This document shows, piece by piece, positions 30,060 to 37,572 of a stretch of 64,000 bases of DNA. The notes beneath the pieces are model-generated. The model searched no databases, was not told where the DNA came from, and saw nothing but the letters and a program-made list of their open reading frames with translations. Each line of letters begins with the position of its first letter. Positions within the stretch are counted from its first letter, which is position 1. This stretch comes from Anaerosomatales bacterium. Its GTDB lineage: Bacteria; Actinomycetota; Coriobacteriia; Anaerosomatales; SLCP01. Both the position numbers and the translations under genes were made by a program. The DNA is taken from positions 189,035 through 253,034 of the forward strand of contig JARGFT010000001.1 of the NCBI GenBank assembly GCA_029210645.1, in the 5' to 3' direction.

Positions 30060-31931
30060 ATGTTGGGTCGCATTCCTGAAGAGGACGTCGCACGGGTACG
30101 AGATGCGACCGACATCGTTCCGCTCATCTCCGAGAGCGTGGTCCTGAAGAAGAAGGGGCGGCTCTATTGGGGGCTCTGTCCCTTTCACGGCGAGAAGACC
30201 CCGTCCTTCAAGGTCGATCCGGCCACCCAGCTCTGGCACTGCTTCGGCTGCGGAGAGGGTGGTGACGTCTTCGGGTTCACGATGAAACGCGAACACCTCG
30301 AGTTTCCCGATGCGGTCCGACTGCTTGCAGACCGCGGGCGCATCGAGATTCGCGAGGAGGGGAGTAGCCTGCCTCGCGGGCGGCGCGAACGTCTGATGGA
30401 GGCATGCGACTCTGCCGCGGAGTACTTCCACCAGGTCCTGACGCGCTCCAAAGACCCGGAGGCAGTAGAGGCGAGGCGCTACCTGTCCGAACGCGGCTTC
30501 GGCAGCGACGTCGCGCGCCGGTTCACACTCGGCTATGCACCCGGCAGAGGCGCCCTCGTGAAGCATCTGACCGCGGCCGGGTTCTCCGCCGAGGAGATTA
30601 TCGAAGCCAACCTTGCCCTGCCGCCGTTCGACGGCGGCGCAGGGGGAGGTTCCCGCTTGAAGGACCGGTTCTTCGGCCGGGTGATGTTCCCGATCCGCGA
30701 CCTGAACGGCCGGGTGATCGCCTTCGGTGGCAGGGTGGTGGGACAGGGCGAGCCCAAGTATCTCAACTCCTCCGAGACGCCGGTGTTCCAGAAGGCCGCC
30801 CACCTGTACGGCATCGAGAAGGCCAAGGGCGCGATCGTCGCCTCGGGCACCGCCGTCGTGGTCGAGGGCTACACGGACGTCATTGCGCTTCACGAGGCTG
30901 GCGTGGCCAACGTCGTTGCCACGCTGGGCACCGCATTGACGCCGCGGCACATCCGCCTGCTCGGACGGTTCGCCCGCAAGATCGTCTACCTGTTCGACGG
31001 CGATGAGGCGGGGCTGAGGGCGGCAGACAGAGCGTCGGAGTTCGTGGATGCCAGCGCTACTCCCGAGGCGGGCACGTCGCGGGTCGAACTCTTCGTCGCG
31101 ACCATTCCCGGCGGCCTGGACCCGGCTGACTTCGTGGGGGCACACGGTGCCCCGGCCATGAACGATCTCATCGTCGGCGCCGAACCCTTGCTGCGCTTTG
31201 CGATCGAGCGCAGGCTGTCGGCCAACGACCTGTCCACCCCGGGAGGGCGCTCCACAGCACTGGCCGAGGCTGCAGCGGTGGTCGCCCCGGTCAAGGGCTC
31301 GATCATCGCGCACGACTATGCGAACTACCTCGCCGATCGGCTCCTGGTCGACTTCGAGACCGCCCGTGCCGCCATCGAGAGGGCTCGTCCTGCACCCGTC
31401 CGACGAGACGATGAGACCGGGCCCGATCACGGGTCGGGCACACAGCGGGAGGAGCTGGAGGTTCTTGACCCGCTCTCCCGCGCCGAACGGTCGCTGGTGG
31501 GATTGGTTGCAGCCGATCCGACGCTGCGCCAGGGGGCACGGTCCTTGCTTGAAGGCGACCTGTTCACGGACCGCGTGGCCCGGACGCTCCTCGCCGCTGT
31601 GGTGAATGCCGGTAGTGCAACCGATGACGCACTCTTCCGGGAGGTTTCGAAGGTCGATCAGCAAGCGGCCACAGTTCTGACCGGCCTACTCGTGGACGCG
31701 CCACCGGCCGAAGATGTACACTCGGTTGCCCGTCAGACGCTTGCCAAGGTCAAGGAACTGGCGCTCGAACGTCTAATCAAGGAGAAGAGAGCGCGTCAGA
31801 AGGCGCTCGAGGCTGCAGGCGACGCCGATGCGGCCGATACATTGTTCAAGGAGATTGCGGCCCTGCAGTCAGAGCATGCGCGGCTGCGCCAGGGAATCGT
31901 GCCGTCAGAAGCGGAAGTGTGGGATCAGTAG
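30060..31931 (+). CDS. dnaG: DNA primase
   Basis: Makes RNA primers for replication. The N-terminal CHC2 zinc domain has [11 protein letters not shown] and [14 protein letters not shown]. The Toprim core contains [20 protein letters not shown] and the acidic [11 protein letters not shown]. The C-terminal part (about 470-623) should contact DnaB helicase and contains a long charged helix near the end. Length 623 residues. The ATG at 30060 has GAGAGGAGG upstream. It overlaps rpoD by 13 nt, matching the classical macromolecular-synthesis operon. Confidence 0.96.
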   Translation: MLGRIPEEDVARVRDATDIVPLISESVVLKKKGRLYWGLCPFHGEKTPSFKVDPATQLWHCFGCGEGGDVFGFTMKREHLEFPDAVRLLADRGRIEIREEGSSLPRGRRERLMEACDSAAEYFHQVLTRSKDPEAVEARRYLSERGFGSDVARRFTLGYAPGRGALVKHLTAAGFSAEEIIEANLALPPFDGGAGGGSRLKDRFFGRVMFPIRDLNGRVIAFGGRVVGQGEPKYLNSSETPVFQKAAHLYGIEKAKGAIVASGTAVVVEGYTDVIALHEAGVANVVATLGTALTPRHIRLLGRFARKIVYLFDGDEAGLRAADRASEFVDASATPEAGTSRVELFVATIPGGLDPADFVGAHGAPAMNDLIVGAEPLLRFAIERRLSANDLSTPGGRSTALAEAAAVVAPVKGSIIAHDYANYLADRLLVDFETARAAIERARPAPVRRDDETGPDHGSGTQREELEVLDPLSRAERSLVGLVAADPTLRQGARSLLEGDLFTDRVARTLLAAVVNAGSATDDALFREVSKVDQQAATVLTGLLVDAPPAEDVHSVARQTLAKVKELALERLIKEKRARQKALEAAGDADAADTLFKEIAALQSEHARLRQGIVPSEAEVWDQ

Positions 31932-33343
31932 TGGTAGAGAAGCCTGAGAGCAACGCCCCCAAGAGGTCAACGAGCACTAAGGCCACGCCCGTAGCCGAAG
32001 TCGAAGCCGTGCAGGCGCCAGCTGCGAAGACGGCGCCGAAGAAGCGTGCTCCGAAAGCCAAGGACACCAAGAAGCTGCCCGAACTCGAACTCGCCGAGGT
32101 CAAGACGCTCGCGAAGATGGGTGCGTCCAAGGGAAACCTCACCGAAGAGGAGATCCAGGGCGCGCTGAGCGACATCGATTTGAGCGATGAGCAGTACGAG
32201 ACGATCTACTCTCACTTCCGCGAGGAGGGTATCGCGGTTCTCGACGAGCCGGCGGATGCACCCGTCACGGCGAGTGCTGTCGCCAGCGACGACGATGCCA
32301 GCGACGACAGTGATGATGTGCCCGGCGAGGACAAGGAGCACATCAAGATACCGCTTCCCAAGCCACCCAAGGCGACGGCCAAGAAGAAGAAGCGCCGGGC
32401 GGACAACTCGGCGCTGGCGCCGCTCACCGGCGACCCGGTCCGGATGTACCTCAAGGAGATCGGCAAGGTCCCGCTGCTCACCGCCGCTCAGGAGATCGAC
32501 CTGGCGATGAAGATCGAGGCCGGCCTGGAGGCCACCGCGAAGCTCGAAGAGGCCGAGGATGCGGGCGTGACACTTGACCGTGCCGAGCGCCGGCGCCTCT
32601 CCCGCATAGAGGCGGTGGGCATCGAGGCCAAGCAGCAGCTCGTCGAGGCAAACCTGCGGCTGGTGGTCTCGATCGCGAAGCGCTACGTCGGTCGTGGGAT
32701 GCTCTTCCTCGACCTGATCCAGGAGGGCAACCTGGGTCTGATACGGGCCGTGGAGAAGTTCGACTATACCAAGGGCTTCAAGTTCTCCACCTACGCGACC
32801 TGGTGGATCAGACAGGCCATCACCCGTGCTATCGCCGACCAGGCGCGCACCATCCGCATCCCGGTACACATGGTCGAGACCATCAACAAGCTTATCCGCG
32901 TGCAGCGCAGCCTCCTGCAGGAGCTCGGGCGCGAGCCCACTCCGGAGGAGATCGGTGAGAAGATGGAGATGACCGCCGACCGCGTACGCGAGATCCTCAA
33001 GATCAGCCAGGAGCCCGTCTCCCTCGAGACGCCCATCGGCGAGGAGGAGGACAGCCAGCTCGGCGACTTCATCGAAGATGGCGAGGCGGTCGTGCCACCG
33101 GAGGCCGCGAGCTTCTCCATGCTCCAGGAGCAGCTCTCCAAGGTGCTCGACGGGCTGTCTGAGCGCGAGCGCAAGGTCATCGAGCTTCGCTTCGGGCTCA
33201 CCGACGGCCATCCGCGTACGCTCGAAGAGGTCGGCCGGGAGTTCGGTGTGACGCGCGAGCGCATACGGCAGATCGAGAGCAAGACGCTGTGCAAGCTGCG
33301 GCATCCCTCGCGCAGCAGCAAGCTCAAGGACTACCTGGAGTAG
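31919..33343 (+). CDS. rpoD: Primary RNA polymerase sigma factor RpoD/SigA
   Basis: Housekeeping sigma-70 factor of 474 residues. A Lys/Ala/Pro-rich N-terminus leads into a region 1.1-like segment ([21 protein letters not shown]). An acidic linker and a Lys-rich stretch follow. Region 1.2 is [17 protein letters not shown]. Region 2 contains [20 protein letters not shown] and [14 protein letters not shown] (-10 recognition). Region 4 contains [14 protein letters not shown] and the helix-turn-helix [20 protein letters not shown] (-35 recognition). The GTG at 31919 overlaps dnaG; GTG 31931 is an alternative. The large region found in proteobacterial RpoD is absent. Confidence 0.96.
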   Translation: MGSVVVEKPESNAPKRSTSTKATPVAEVEAVQAPAAKTAPKKRAPKAKDTKKLPELELAEVKTLAKMGASKGNLTEEEIQGALSDIDLSDEQYETIYSHFREEGIAVLDEPADAPVTASAVASDDDASDDSDDVPGEDKEHIKIPLPKPPKATAKKKKRRADNSALAPLTGDPVRMYLKEIGKVPLLTAAQEIDLAMKIEAGLEATAKLEEAEDAGVTLDRAERRRLSRIEAVGIEAKQQLVEANLRLVVSIAKRYVGRGMLFLDLIQEGNLGLIRAVEKFDYTKGFKFSTYATWWIRQAITRAIADQARTIRIPVHMVETINKLIRVQRSLLQELGREPTPEEIGEKMEMTADRVREILKISQEPVSLETPIGEEEDSQLGDFIEDGEAVVPPEAASFSMLQEQLSKVLDGLSERERKVIELRFGLTDGHPRTLEEVGREFGVTRERIRQIESKTLCKLRHPSRSSKLKDYLE

Positions 33344-33400
33344 GGGAGCGCCGGGTCGTGTTGCGGCTCAGCGCGTCCAGATCCAGCTGTAGAAACACAC

Positions 33401-33422
33401 AGGCCGCCCGGTTGGGCGGCCT
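33401..33422. terminator. Bidirectional terminator between rpoD and tRNA-Asn
   Basis: A perfect 9-bp stem (AGGCCGCCC / GGGCGGCCT, loop GGTT) lies between two convergent units. On the minus strand it is followed by TGTGTGTTTCT, so it best serves tRNA-Asn, but it can also end the dnaG-rpoD transcript. Confidence 0.75.
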
Positions 33423-33432
33423 GATTCATTGC

Positions 33433-33507
33433 TGGCTCCTCGGGTAGGACTCGAACCTACAACCCTCCGGTTAACAGCCGGATGCTCTACCATTGAGCTA
33501 CCGAGGA
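33433..33507 (-). tRNA. tRNA-Asn (GTT)
   Basis: A cloverleaf on the minus strand with acceptor TCCTCGG/CCGAGGA, discriminator G and encoded CCA. The D-arm is GCTCAATGGTAGAGC. The anticodon stem is CCGGC/GCCGG with loop TGTTAAC-type and anticodon GTT at 33475-33473. The T-arm is GTAGGTTCGAGTCCTAC. It has its own promoter (33544-33572) and terminator (33401-33422). Confidence 0.95.
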
Positions 33508-33543
33508 ACGAAGGTCGCCCCGCTCGAGGCGACACCCTCGGAG

Positions 33544-33572
33544 ATGATACACATGAGGTGAGGACGGCGCAA
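33544..33572 (-). promoter_or_regulatory. Predicted promoter for tRNA-Asn
   Basis: On the minus strand, TTGCGC (33572-33567), a 17-nt spacer and TATCAT (33549-33544). The predicted transcript starts about 30 nt before the tRNA 5' end. A plus-strand TATAGT at 33581-33586 probably serves the divergent tRNA, without a clear -35. Confidence 0.6.
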
Positions 33573-33611
33573 CAATGCGCTATAGTCTTCCGATGCACTC
33601 GGCGCACACAG

Positions 33612-33686
33612 GGGCCCGTAGCTCAATGGTGGAGCAGGGGACTCATAATCCCTTGGTTGCAGGTTCGAATCCTGCCGGGCCCACCA
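33612..33686 (+). tRNA. tRNA with anticodon CAT (elongator Met or lysidine-modified Ile2)
   Basis: Acceptor GGGCCCG/CGGGCCC, discriminator A and encoded CCA. The D-arm is GCTCAATGGTGGAGC, the anticodon loop ACTCATAAT, and the T-arm GCAGGTTCGAATCCTGC. The matched G1-C72 pair rules out an initiator tRNA. The anticodon arm and variable region (GGGGACTCATAATCCC, TTGGT) resemble Ile2 tRNAs, which TilS modifies to read AUA, but elongator Met cannot be excluded by eye. A TATAGT -10 lies 26 nt upstream. Confidence 0.9.
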
Positions 33687-33687
33687 C

Positions 33688-34791
33688 ATGCCTGTGAGAC
33701 GTTCACGTAAGGCACGCACAGAGCGGCGCCGCGCGCTGCGCGCACGCGGCACGATCGCCGGTGTGGTCGTCCTGGCGACGGCCCTGGCCACCGTGCTGTT
33801 GATAGCGTCGTTTCTCGGCTCCGACGAGGGCGATAACGGGCCGGAGCCTCTCCGCGCTAGTGACTTGCCTGCCGCTGCACCTGCTCCACCAGCCTCGGGC
33901 GTCGACGGGACCGAGACCGCGAACGCCGTCGAGGTGCCCGACTTCGTCGGGAAGACCCTCGCGGAGGCGGAGGTGCTGCTCTCCACGGCCGGCATCGCGG
34001 TCGAGACCGAGGAGGACGCTTCGGTGGCCGCGGACGCAGTGGGCGATGCACGCACCGTGCTGGGCCAGGATCCCGCCGCCGGCACCGTGATGCCCGCTGG
34101 GATGGCGGTTCGACTGAGGGTCGCAGCGGAGCCTGACGCCAGCGCACCGGGCGTAGCAGCCGGCGCCGTGGTAGTCATCGATCCCGGGCATCAGTCTCGC
34201 GGGGACTCCACACCGGAGCCGGTGGGTCCGGGTGCCGACGAGAGCAAGCCACGGGTTACCGGGGGCACCACCGGCACGTTCACCCGGGTACCCGAGTACG
34301 AGGTCGTCCTGCAGATCTCCACGAATCTGAAGGCGCGCCTTGAGGCGGCCGGCGTCACGGTCGTGATGACCCGGACCACCAACGACGTCAATGTGTCCAT
34401 TTCCGAGCGTGCCGCGATCGCCAACGACGCCGGTGCTGACTTGTTCGTCCGTGTTCACGCCGACGGGAACGTCGACAGCGGGCGAACCGGGATAGCCACC
34501 CTGTATCCCGGCGAGAATCGCTGGACTACGCCGATCGTAGCGCGGAGCCGGGGTGCCGCCGGTCTCGTGCAGGAATCCGTCATCGCGGCGACCGGAGCGG
34601 AGTCCCTGGGCACGCTGCCTCGTACCGATCTTTCCGGGTTCAACTGGTCGCGGGTCCCCACTGTGTTGCTCGAGTGCGGATTCATGACGAACCCCGTGGA
34701 GGACAGGCTGCTTTCCAGCCCTCACTACCAGGACAAACTTGCCGAGGGTATGGCGAACGGCATCATTGCGTTTCTCAACGCTGAACGATGA
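33688..34791 (+). CDS. Membrane-anchored PASTA-containing N-acetylmuramoyl-L-alanine amidase
   Basis: Cell-wall hydrolase that cuts the amide bond between MurNAc and the stem peptide. It has 367 residues: basic N-terminus, one membrane helix (about 22-43), an Ala/Pro linker, one PASTA domain (about 81-147) and an Amidase_3 catalytic domain (about 158-366). Expected zinc ligands and catalytic Glu are present: H168 (DPGHQ), E205, H257 (VRVHADG) and E329 (LLECGFMTN). The ATG lies 1 nt after the CCA end of the tRNA and has no ribosome-binding site. The transcript is probably released by tRNA 3' processing or starts inside the tRNA gene, or the true start is downstream. Confidence 0.85.
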   Translation: MPVRRSRKARTERRRALRARGTIAGVVVLATALATVLLIASFLGSDEGDNGPEPLRASDLPAAAPAPPASGVDGTETANAVEVPDFVGKTLAEAEVLLSTAGIAVETEEDASVAADAVGDARTVLGQDPAAGTVMPAGMAVRLRVAAEPDASAPGVAAGAVVVIDPGHQSRGDSTPEPVGPGADESKPRVTGGTTGTFTRVPEYEVVLQISTNLKARLEAAGVTVVMTRTTNDVNVSISERAAIANDAGADLFVRVHADGNVDSGRTGIATLYPGENRWTTPIVARSRGAAGLVQESVIAATGAESLGTLPRTDLSGFNWSRVPTVLLECGFMTNPVEDRLLSSPHYQDKLAEGMANGIIAFLNAER

Positions 34792-34851
34792 TGTCTGCTC
34801 GCGGCCTGTGTCGTGGCGTACCCTTGCCGCAACGAGACTGAAAGGAAGAGC

Positions 34852-35814
34852 ATGCGAATCCTCGTCACCGGCGGAGCCGGGTATATCGGATCGATCACGA
34901 CCCACCGCTTGCTGGAGGCAGGCCACGACGTGCTCGTCGTGGACTCTCTGATCCGAGGTCACCGCGATGCTGTCGATCGGAGGGCGACATTCGTCGACGG
35001 CGAGATCGGTGACCCGTCGGTGATGGAGCAGGTTCTTCCCGGTTGCGATGCCGTCATGCACCTTGCGGGCCTGATCGAGGTGGCCGAGTCGCAGTCGGAG
35101 CCGGGGCGCTATTTCGATGCGAACGTCGCCCAGCCTGCGCGGATGCTTGACGCGATGGTGGAACACGGGGTCGGCGCGATCGTCTTCTCCTCGACGGCCG
35201 CGGTCTACGGTGAACCGTCCAGCGTTCCCATCCCCGAGGAGGCGGCCACACACCCGGTGAACGTGTACGGGGCGACGAAGCTCATGTTCGAGCGGCTGCT
35301 CGACTGGTACGGGTCTGCGCACGGGATCCGCTCCATCCGGTTGCGCTACTTCAACGTCGCGGGAGCGATGCCCGACGGCTCGCTCGGCGAGGCGCACGAT
35401 CCGGAGACGCACATCATCCCTCGGGTGCTGATGTCGTTGCGGGAGGGCAGGCGAGAGTTCGAGGTCTTCGGCGGCGACTACCCCACGCCTGACGGCACGT
35501 GTGTCCGCGACTACATCCACGTCTGCGACCTTGCCGAGGCCCACCGCCTTTCGCTGGAGAGGCTCGGGATCGGAGAGGAGGGGGGAGTCTTCAACCTCGG
35601 TAACGGGGCAGGATACTCCAACCTCGAGGTCGTCCGTACCTGTGCCGAGGCAGCGGGGCGGGACATCGAGGTGGCCATCGGGCCGAGGAGGCCCGGCGAC
35701 CCGGCGGTGCTTGTCGCAAGTGCGGCGCGTGCCACGGATGTACTCGGCTGGAGACCTGCTTCGGGCGACCTGCGCACGATCATCGGAGACGCGTGGCGGT
35801 GGCACACGCGTTGA
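34852..35814 (+). CDS. galE: UDP-glucose 4-epimerase
   Basis: Extended short-chain dehydrogenase that interconverts UDP-glucose and UDP-galactose. The NAD-binding motif GGAGYIG is at residues 7-13. The catalytic pair is Y139/K143 (YGATK), with SSTAAVYGE as the Ser/Thr region. RLRYFNVAGA and the GTCVRDYIHVCDLAEAH segment are typical GalE features. Length 320 residues, normal. The ATG at 34852 has AAAGGAAGAG upstream. No other sugar genes are near. Confidence 0.92.
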   Translation: MRILVTGGAGYIGSITTHRLLEAGHDVLVVDSLIRGHRDAVDRRATFVDGEIGDPSVMEQVLPGCDAVMHLAGLIEVAESQSEPGRYFDANVAQPARMLDAMVEHGVGAIVFSSTAAVYGEPSSVPIPEEAATHPVNVYGATKLMFERLLDWYGSAHGIRSIRLRYFNVAGAMPDGSLGEAHDPETHIIPRVLMSLREGRREFEVFGGDYPTPDGTCVRDYIHVCDLAEAHRLSLERLGIGEEGGVFNLGNGAGYSNLEVVRTCAEAAGRDIEVAIGPRRPGDPAVLVASAARATDVLGWRPASGDLRTIIGDAWRWHTR

Positions 35815-35829
35815 TCTCCCAGCGCCCGG

Positions 35830-35856
35830 CGATTCCGTAGGGAATCGTAGGGAATC
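35830..35856 (+). repeat. Short hairpin and tandem GTAGGGAATC repeat
   Basis: A 10-bp unit, GTAGGGAATC, is repeated exactly in tandem (35837-35846, 35847-35856). The first copy pairs with CGATTCC at 35830-35836 to form a 7-bp hairpin with a 4-nt loop, 15 nt after the galE stop. It may act as a weak terminator. Confidence 0.5.
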
Positions 35857-35861
35857 GGGGG

Positions 35862-35889
35862 TTCACCTCCCGCCGAGAGGTGGTAGAAT
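35862..35889 (+). promoter_or_regulatory. Predicted promoter for tRNA-Val
   Basis: TTCACC (35862-35867), a 16-nt spacer and TAGAAT (35884-35889). The predicted start is about 25 nt before the tRNA 5' end. Confidence 0.5.
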
Positions 35890-35920
35890 AACCGTCGCTG
35901 CTTCGGCGGCACACACATCC

Positions 35921-35995
35921 GGGCGATTAACTCAGTGGGAGAGTGCCACCTTCACACGGTGGAAGTCACTGGTTCAAATCCAGTATCGCCCACCA
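35921..35995 (+). tRNA. tRNA-Val (CAC)
   Basis: Acceptor GGGCGAT/ATCGCCC, discriminator A and encoded CCA. The anticodon stem is CCACC/GGTGG with loop TTCACAC, giving anticodon CAC. The T-arm is ACTGGTTCAAATCCAGT. A hairpin terminator follows at 36007. No attachment-site duplication of its 3' end was seen nearby. Confidence 0.95.
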
Positions 35996-36006
35996 TGGAC
36001 ATCCGG

Positions 36007-36027
36007 GGCCCGGCGCAGAGCCGGGCC
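36007..36027 (+). terminator. Terminator of tRNA-Val
   Basis: A perfect 8-bp GC stem (GGCCCGGC / GCCGGGCC) with a 5-nt loop, followed by TCTT, 11 nt after the tRNA. Confidence 0.75.
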
Positions 36028-36156
36028 TCTTGCATGCCCGGGCCCGGTGCGGGCGCGGTCTGCGAGTTCCGCAGCGGTCGCTACCGTGCGGCACATACGG
36101 GTACGTACGGTGCGTAGGGACCGACACGCGTGAGAGCTGTCGGGGGGGGTGGGGAC

Positions 36157-36589
36157 ATGAGCGTCTGGCACAGGTGCGCCATCGGCCTGCTCCTCGCCGG
36201 AACGCTCGTACTCGCTGCTTGCGGGTCGGAAGGGCTGATCGGCCGCCTGTGACCTCCTCGGGCAGACGAGGTTCACCGCCGGAGATCGCGTCTGCGGCCT
36301 CGAGACGGTGCAGTACACCGCAGCCGACGTCCAGGAGGTCGAGATATCGCTCGTTCGGGTCAGGCCACCCGGAGCGATCGGGAACGACGACGCAGCGATC
36401 GTTGCGGCGATCGAGGACCTTGTGCTCGTGGACGCCGAGGGTGCGCAGTCGCCGCCGAGTGCAATCGTCGCGGACCCGGCAGCGCACGAGGCGGGCTTCG
36501 TGGTACTGCGCTTCGACGTACGGGGGCATCCGGGACCGTGGACGCTGAAGTGGCCTGGCAGCGAGGCGTACACCGTGGACATGCGATGA
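36157..36589 (+). pseudogene. Frameshifted small lipoprotein gene
   Basis: ATG 36157 opens a textbook lipoprotein signal (MSVWHRCAIGLLLAGTLVLAACGS, lipobox LAAC with Cys22), but the frame stops at TGA 36250-36252 after 31 residues. Directly downstream, a different frame is open from just after TGA 36236 to 36589. It encodes a protein-like stretch with balanced composition (TRFTAGDRVCGLETVQYTA to the end WPGSEAYTVDMR) and no good start of its own. Joining the frames near 36242-36250 gives a secreted lipoprotein of about 143 residues. A one-base indel is the simplest explanation, either a real mutation or a sequence error. The mature domain is not recognised. Confidence 0.6.
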
Positions 36590-36673
36590 AGGCTCGAGTG
36601 CGGGTGTGGGGTATCCTGCCGTCACAGGACCGTTGTTCTGTGCGCAGTCACCGACGGACAGGAGCCCAGCACC

Positions 36674-37354
36674 GTGCCTTCAGAAGTGGCCGCAGCACTG
36701 GCCCTCGGCGCGCAGGCACTGCTCGTAGGCTTGTCCGGCGCGATGTCGCCCGGGCCGTTTCTGACGGTTACCATCTCACGCACCATGCAGCGCGGCGCCC
36801 TCTCGGCCGCTCTCATGCTCGTGGGGCACGCCCTGCTCGAGGCTGCCCTGCTGGTGGGGTTCGCCTTCGGACTGCAGCACGTCCTGCAGCGCCCGACGGT
36901 CACCCTCGTCCTGGCGGCCGCCGGGGGTCTGGTGCTGCTGTGGATGGGAGGTGGGCTTGTCAAGGGCGCGAGTAACGGGTCCATCGCGCGGGACCTGCTC
37001 GTTGCCGAGGCGGGCGCCCTCTCTTCGAGCCGCCTCGGCGCGGTGACCCAGGGCGTGGTGGTGTCGCTCTCGAACCCGTGGTGGACGCTCTGGTGGGCAA
37101 CTATCGGTGTGAAGCTTGCGGCAGACGGGCTGGCGATCGGGACCATCGGCATCGCCGCGTTCTTCATCGGACATCAACTTGCCGACCTGTCCTGGTACGG
37201 GTTCGTGATAGCCGTCGTGCACAAGGGGCAGGACCTGCTCACACCCCGTGTCTATCGGGTGATCATGGCGCTCCTCGGTGTCGCGCTGCTCTACATGGGA
37301 GCGCGCTTCGTCGGTCAGGCCGTAGGCGTCGACCTGCCCTGGCTGCCGTTCTGA
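36674..37354 (+). CDS. LysE/RhtB-family exporter
   Basis: Inner-membrane exporter of the LysE superfamily, typically for amino acids. Its 226 residues have about six helices. The family motif GLSGAMSPGPFLTVTISRT is in the first helix, and SLSNPWWTLWWATIG resembles the conserved central LLNPKA-type motif. The GTG at 36674 has ACAGGAG upstream. Substrate is unknown. Confidence 0.8.
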   Translation: MPSEVAAALALGAQALLVGLSGAMSPGPFLTVTISRTMQRGALSAALMLVGHALLEAALLVGFAFGLQHVLQRPTVTLVLAAAGGLVLLWMGGGLVKGASNGSIARDLLVAEAGALSSSRLGAVTQGVVVSLSNPWWTLWWATIGVKLAADGLAIGTIGIAAFFIGHQLADLSWYGFVIAVVHKGQDLLTPRVYRVIMALLGVALLYMGARFVGQAVGVDLPWLPF

Positions 37355-37494
37355 ATCTGCGTCACCGCGGGTGCGGTGATCCGCGCTACACATGCAGACG
37401 ACGTCGAAGCGGTAGTGGCCACTCTCAACACCTCGGGACGATCTTGGTTGGTCGCGTTTCTGTTACGGGACGGCACCACCCTGGGTACACACCG

Positions 37495-37567
37495 GAGTGG
37501 ACCTCACGAGGTCCGCTCCAGGGGTACGCGAGGCGGGGGAGTCTCGCGTGGAGCCGCGAGAGGGGAG
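37495..37567 (+). promoter_or_regulatory. Structured leader with mutually exclusive hairpins before the 5'-nucleotidase
   Basis: Three inverted repeats lie just before the gene. The first is GGACCTC/GAGGTCC (37499-37514). Hairpin A pairs ACGCGAG (37526-37532) with CTCGCGT (37543-37549). Hairpin B pairs TCTCGCG (37542-37548) with CGCGAGA (37555-37561). A and B share the middle strand, so they exclude each other. B touches the ribosome-binding site GAGGGGAG (37560-37567). This could switch translation. No known riboswitch consensus was recognised. Confidence 0.4.
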
Positions 37568-37572
37568 TCCAC

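Noticed and set aside
27789..31664. A 1291-codon open frame on the minus strand
   Set aside because: It lies opposite hppA and dnaG, both certain genes. Its His/Arg/Asp/Gly-rich composition is typical of antisense frames in high-GC DNA. The same applies to long minus-strand frames at 24090-26102, 51890-53686 and 53740-55035.
33612..33686. Initiator tRNA-fMet
   Set aside because: The first acceptor pair is a normal G-C and the anticodon stem lacks the three G-C pairs typical of initiators; it is an elongator-type CAT tRNA.
35921..36600. Integrated element or attachment site at tRNA-Val
   Set aside because: No integrase gene and no repeated copy of the tRNA 3' end were seen; base composition does not change.
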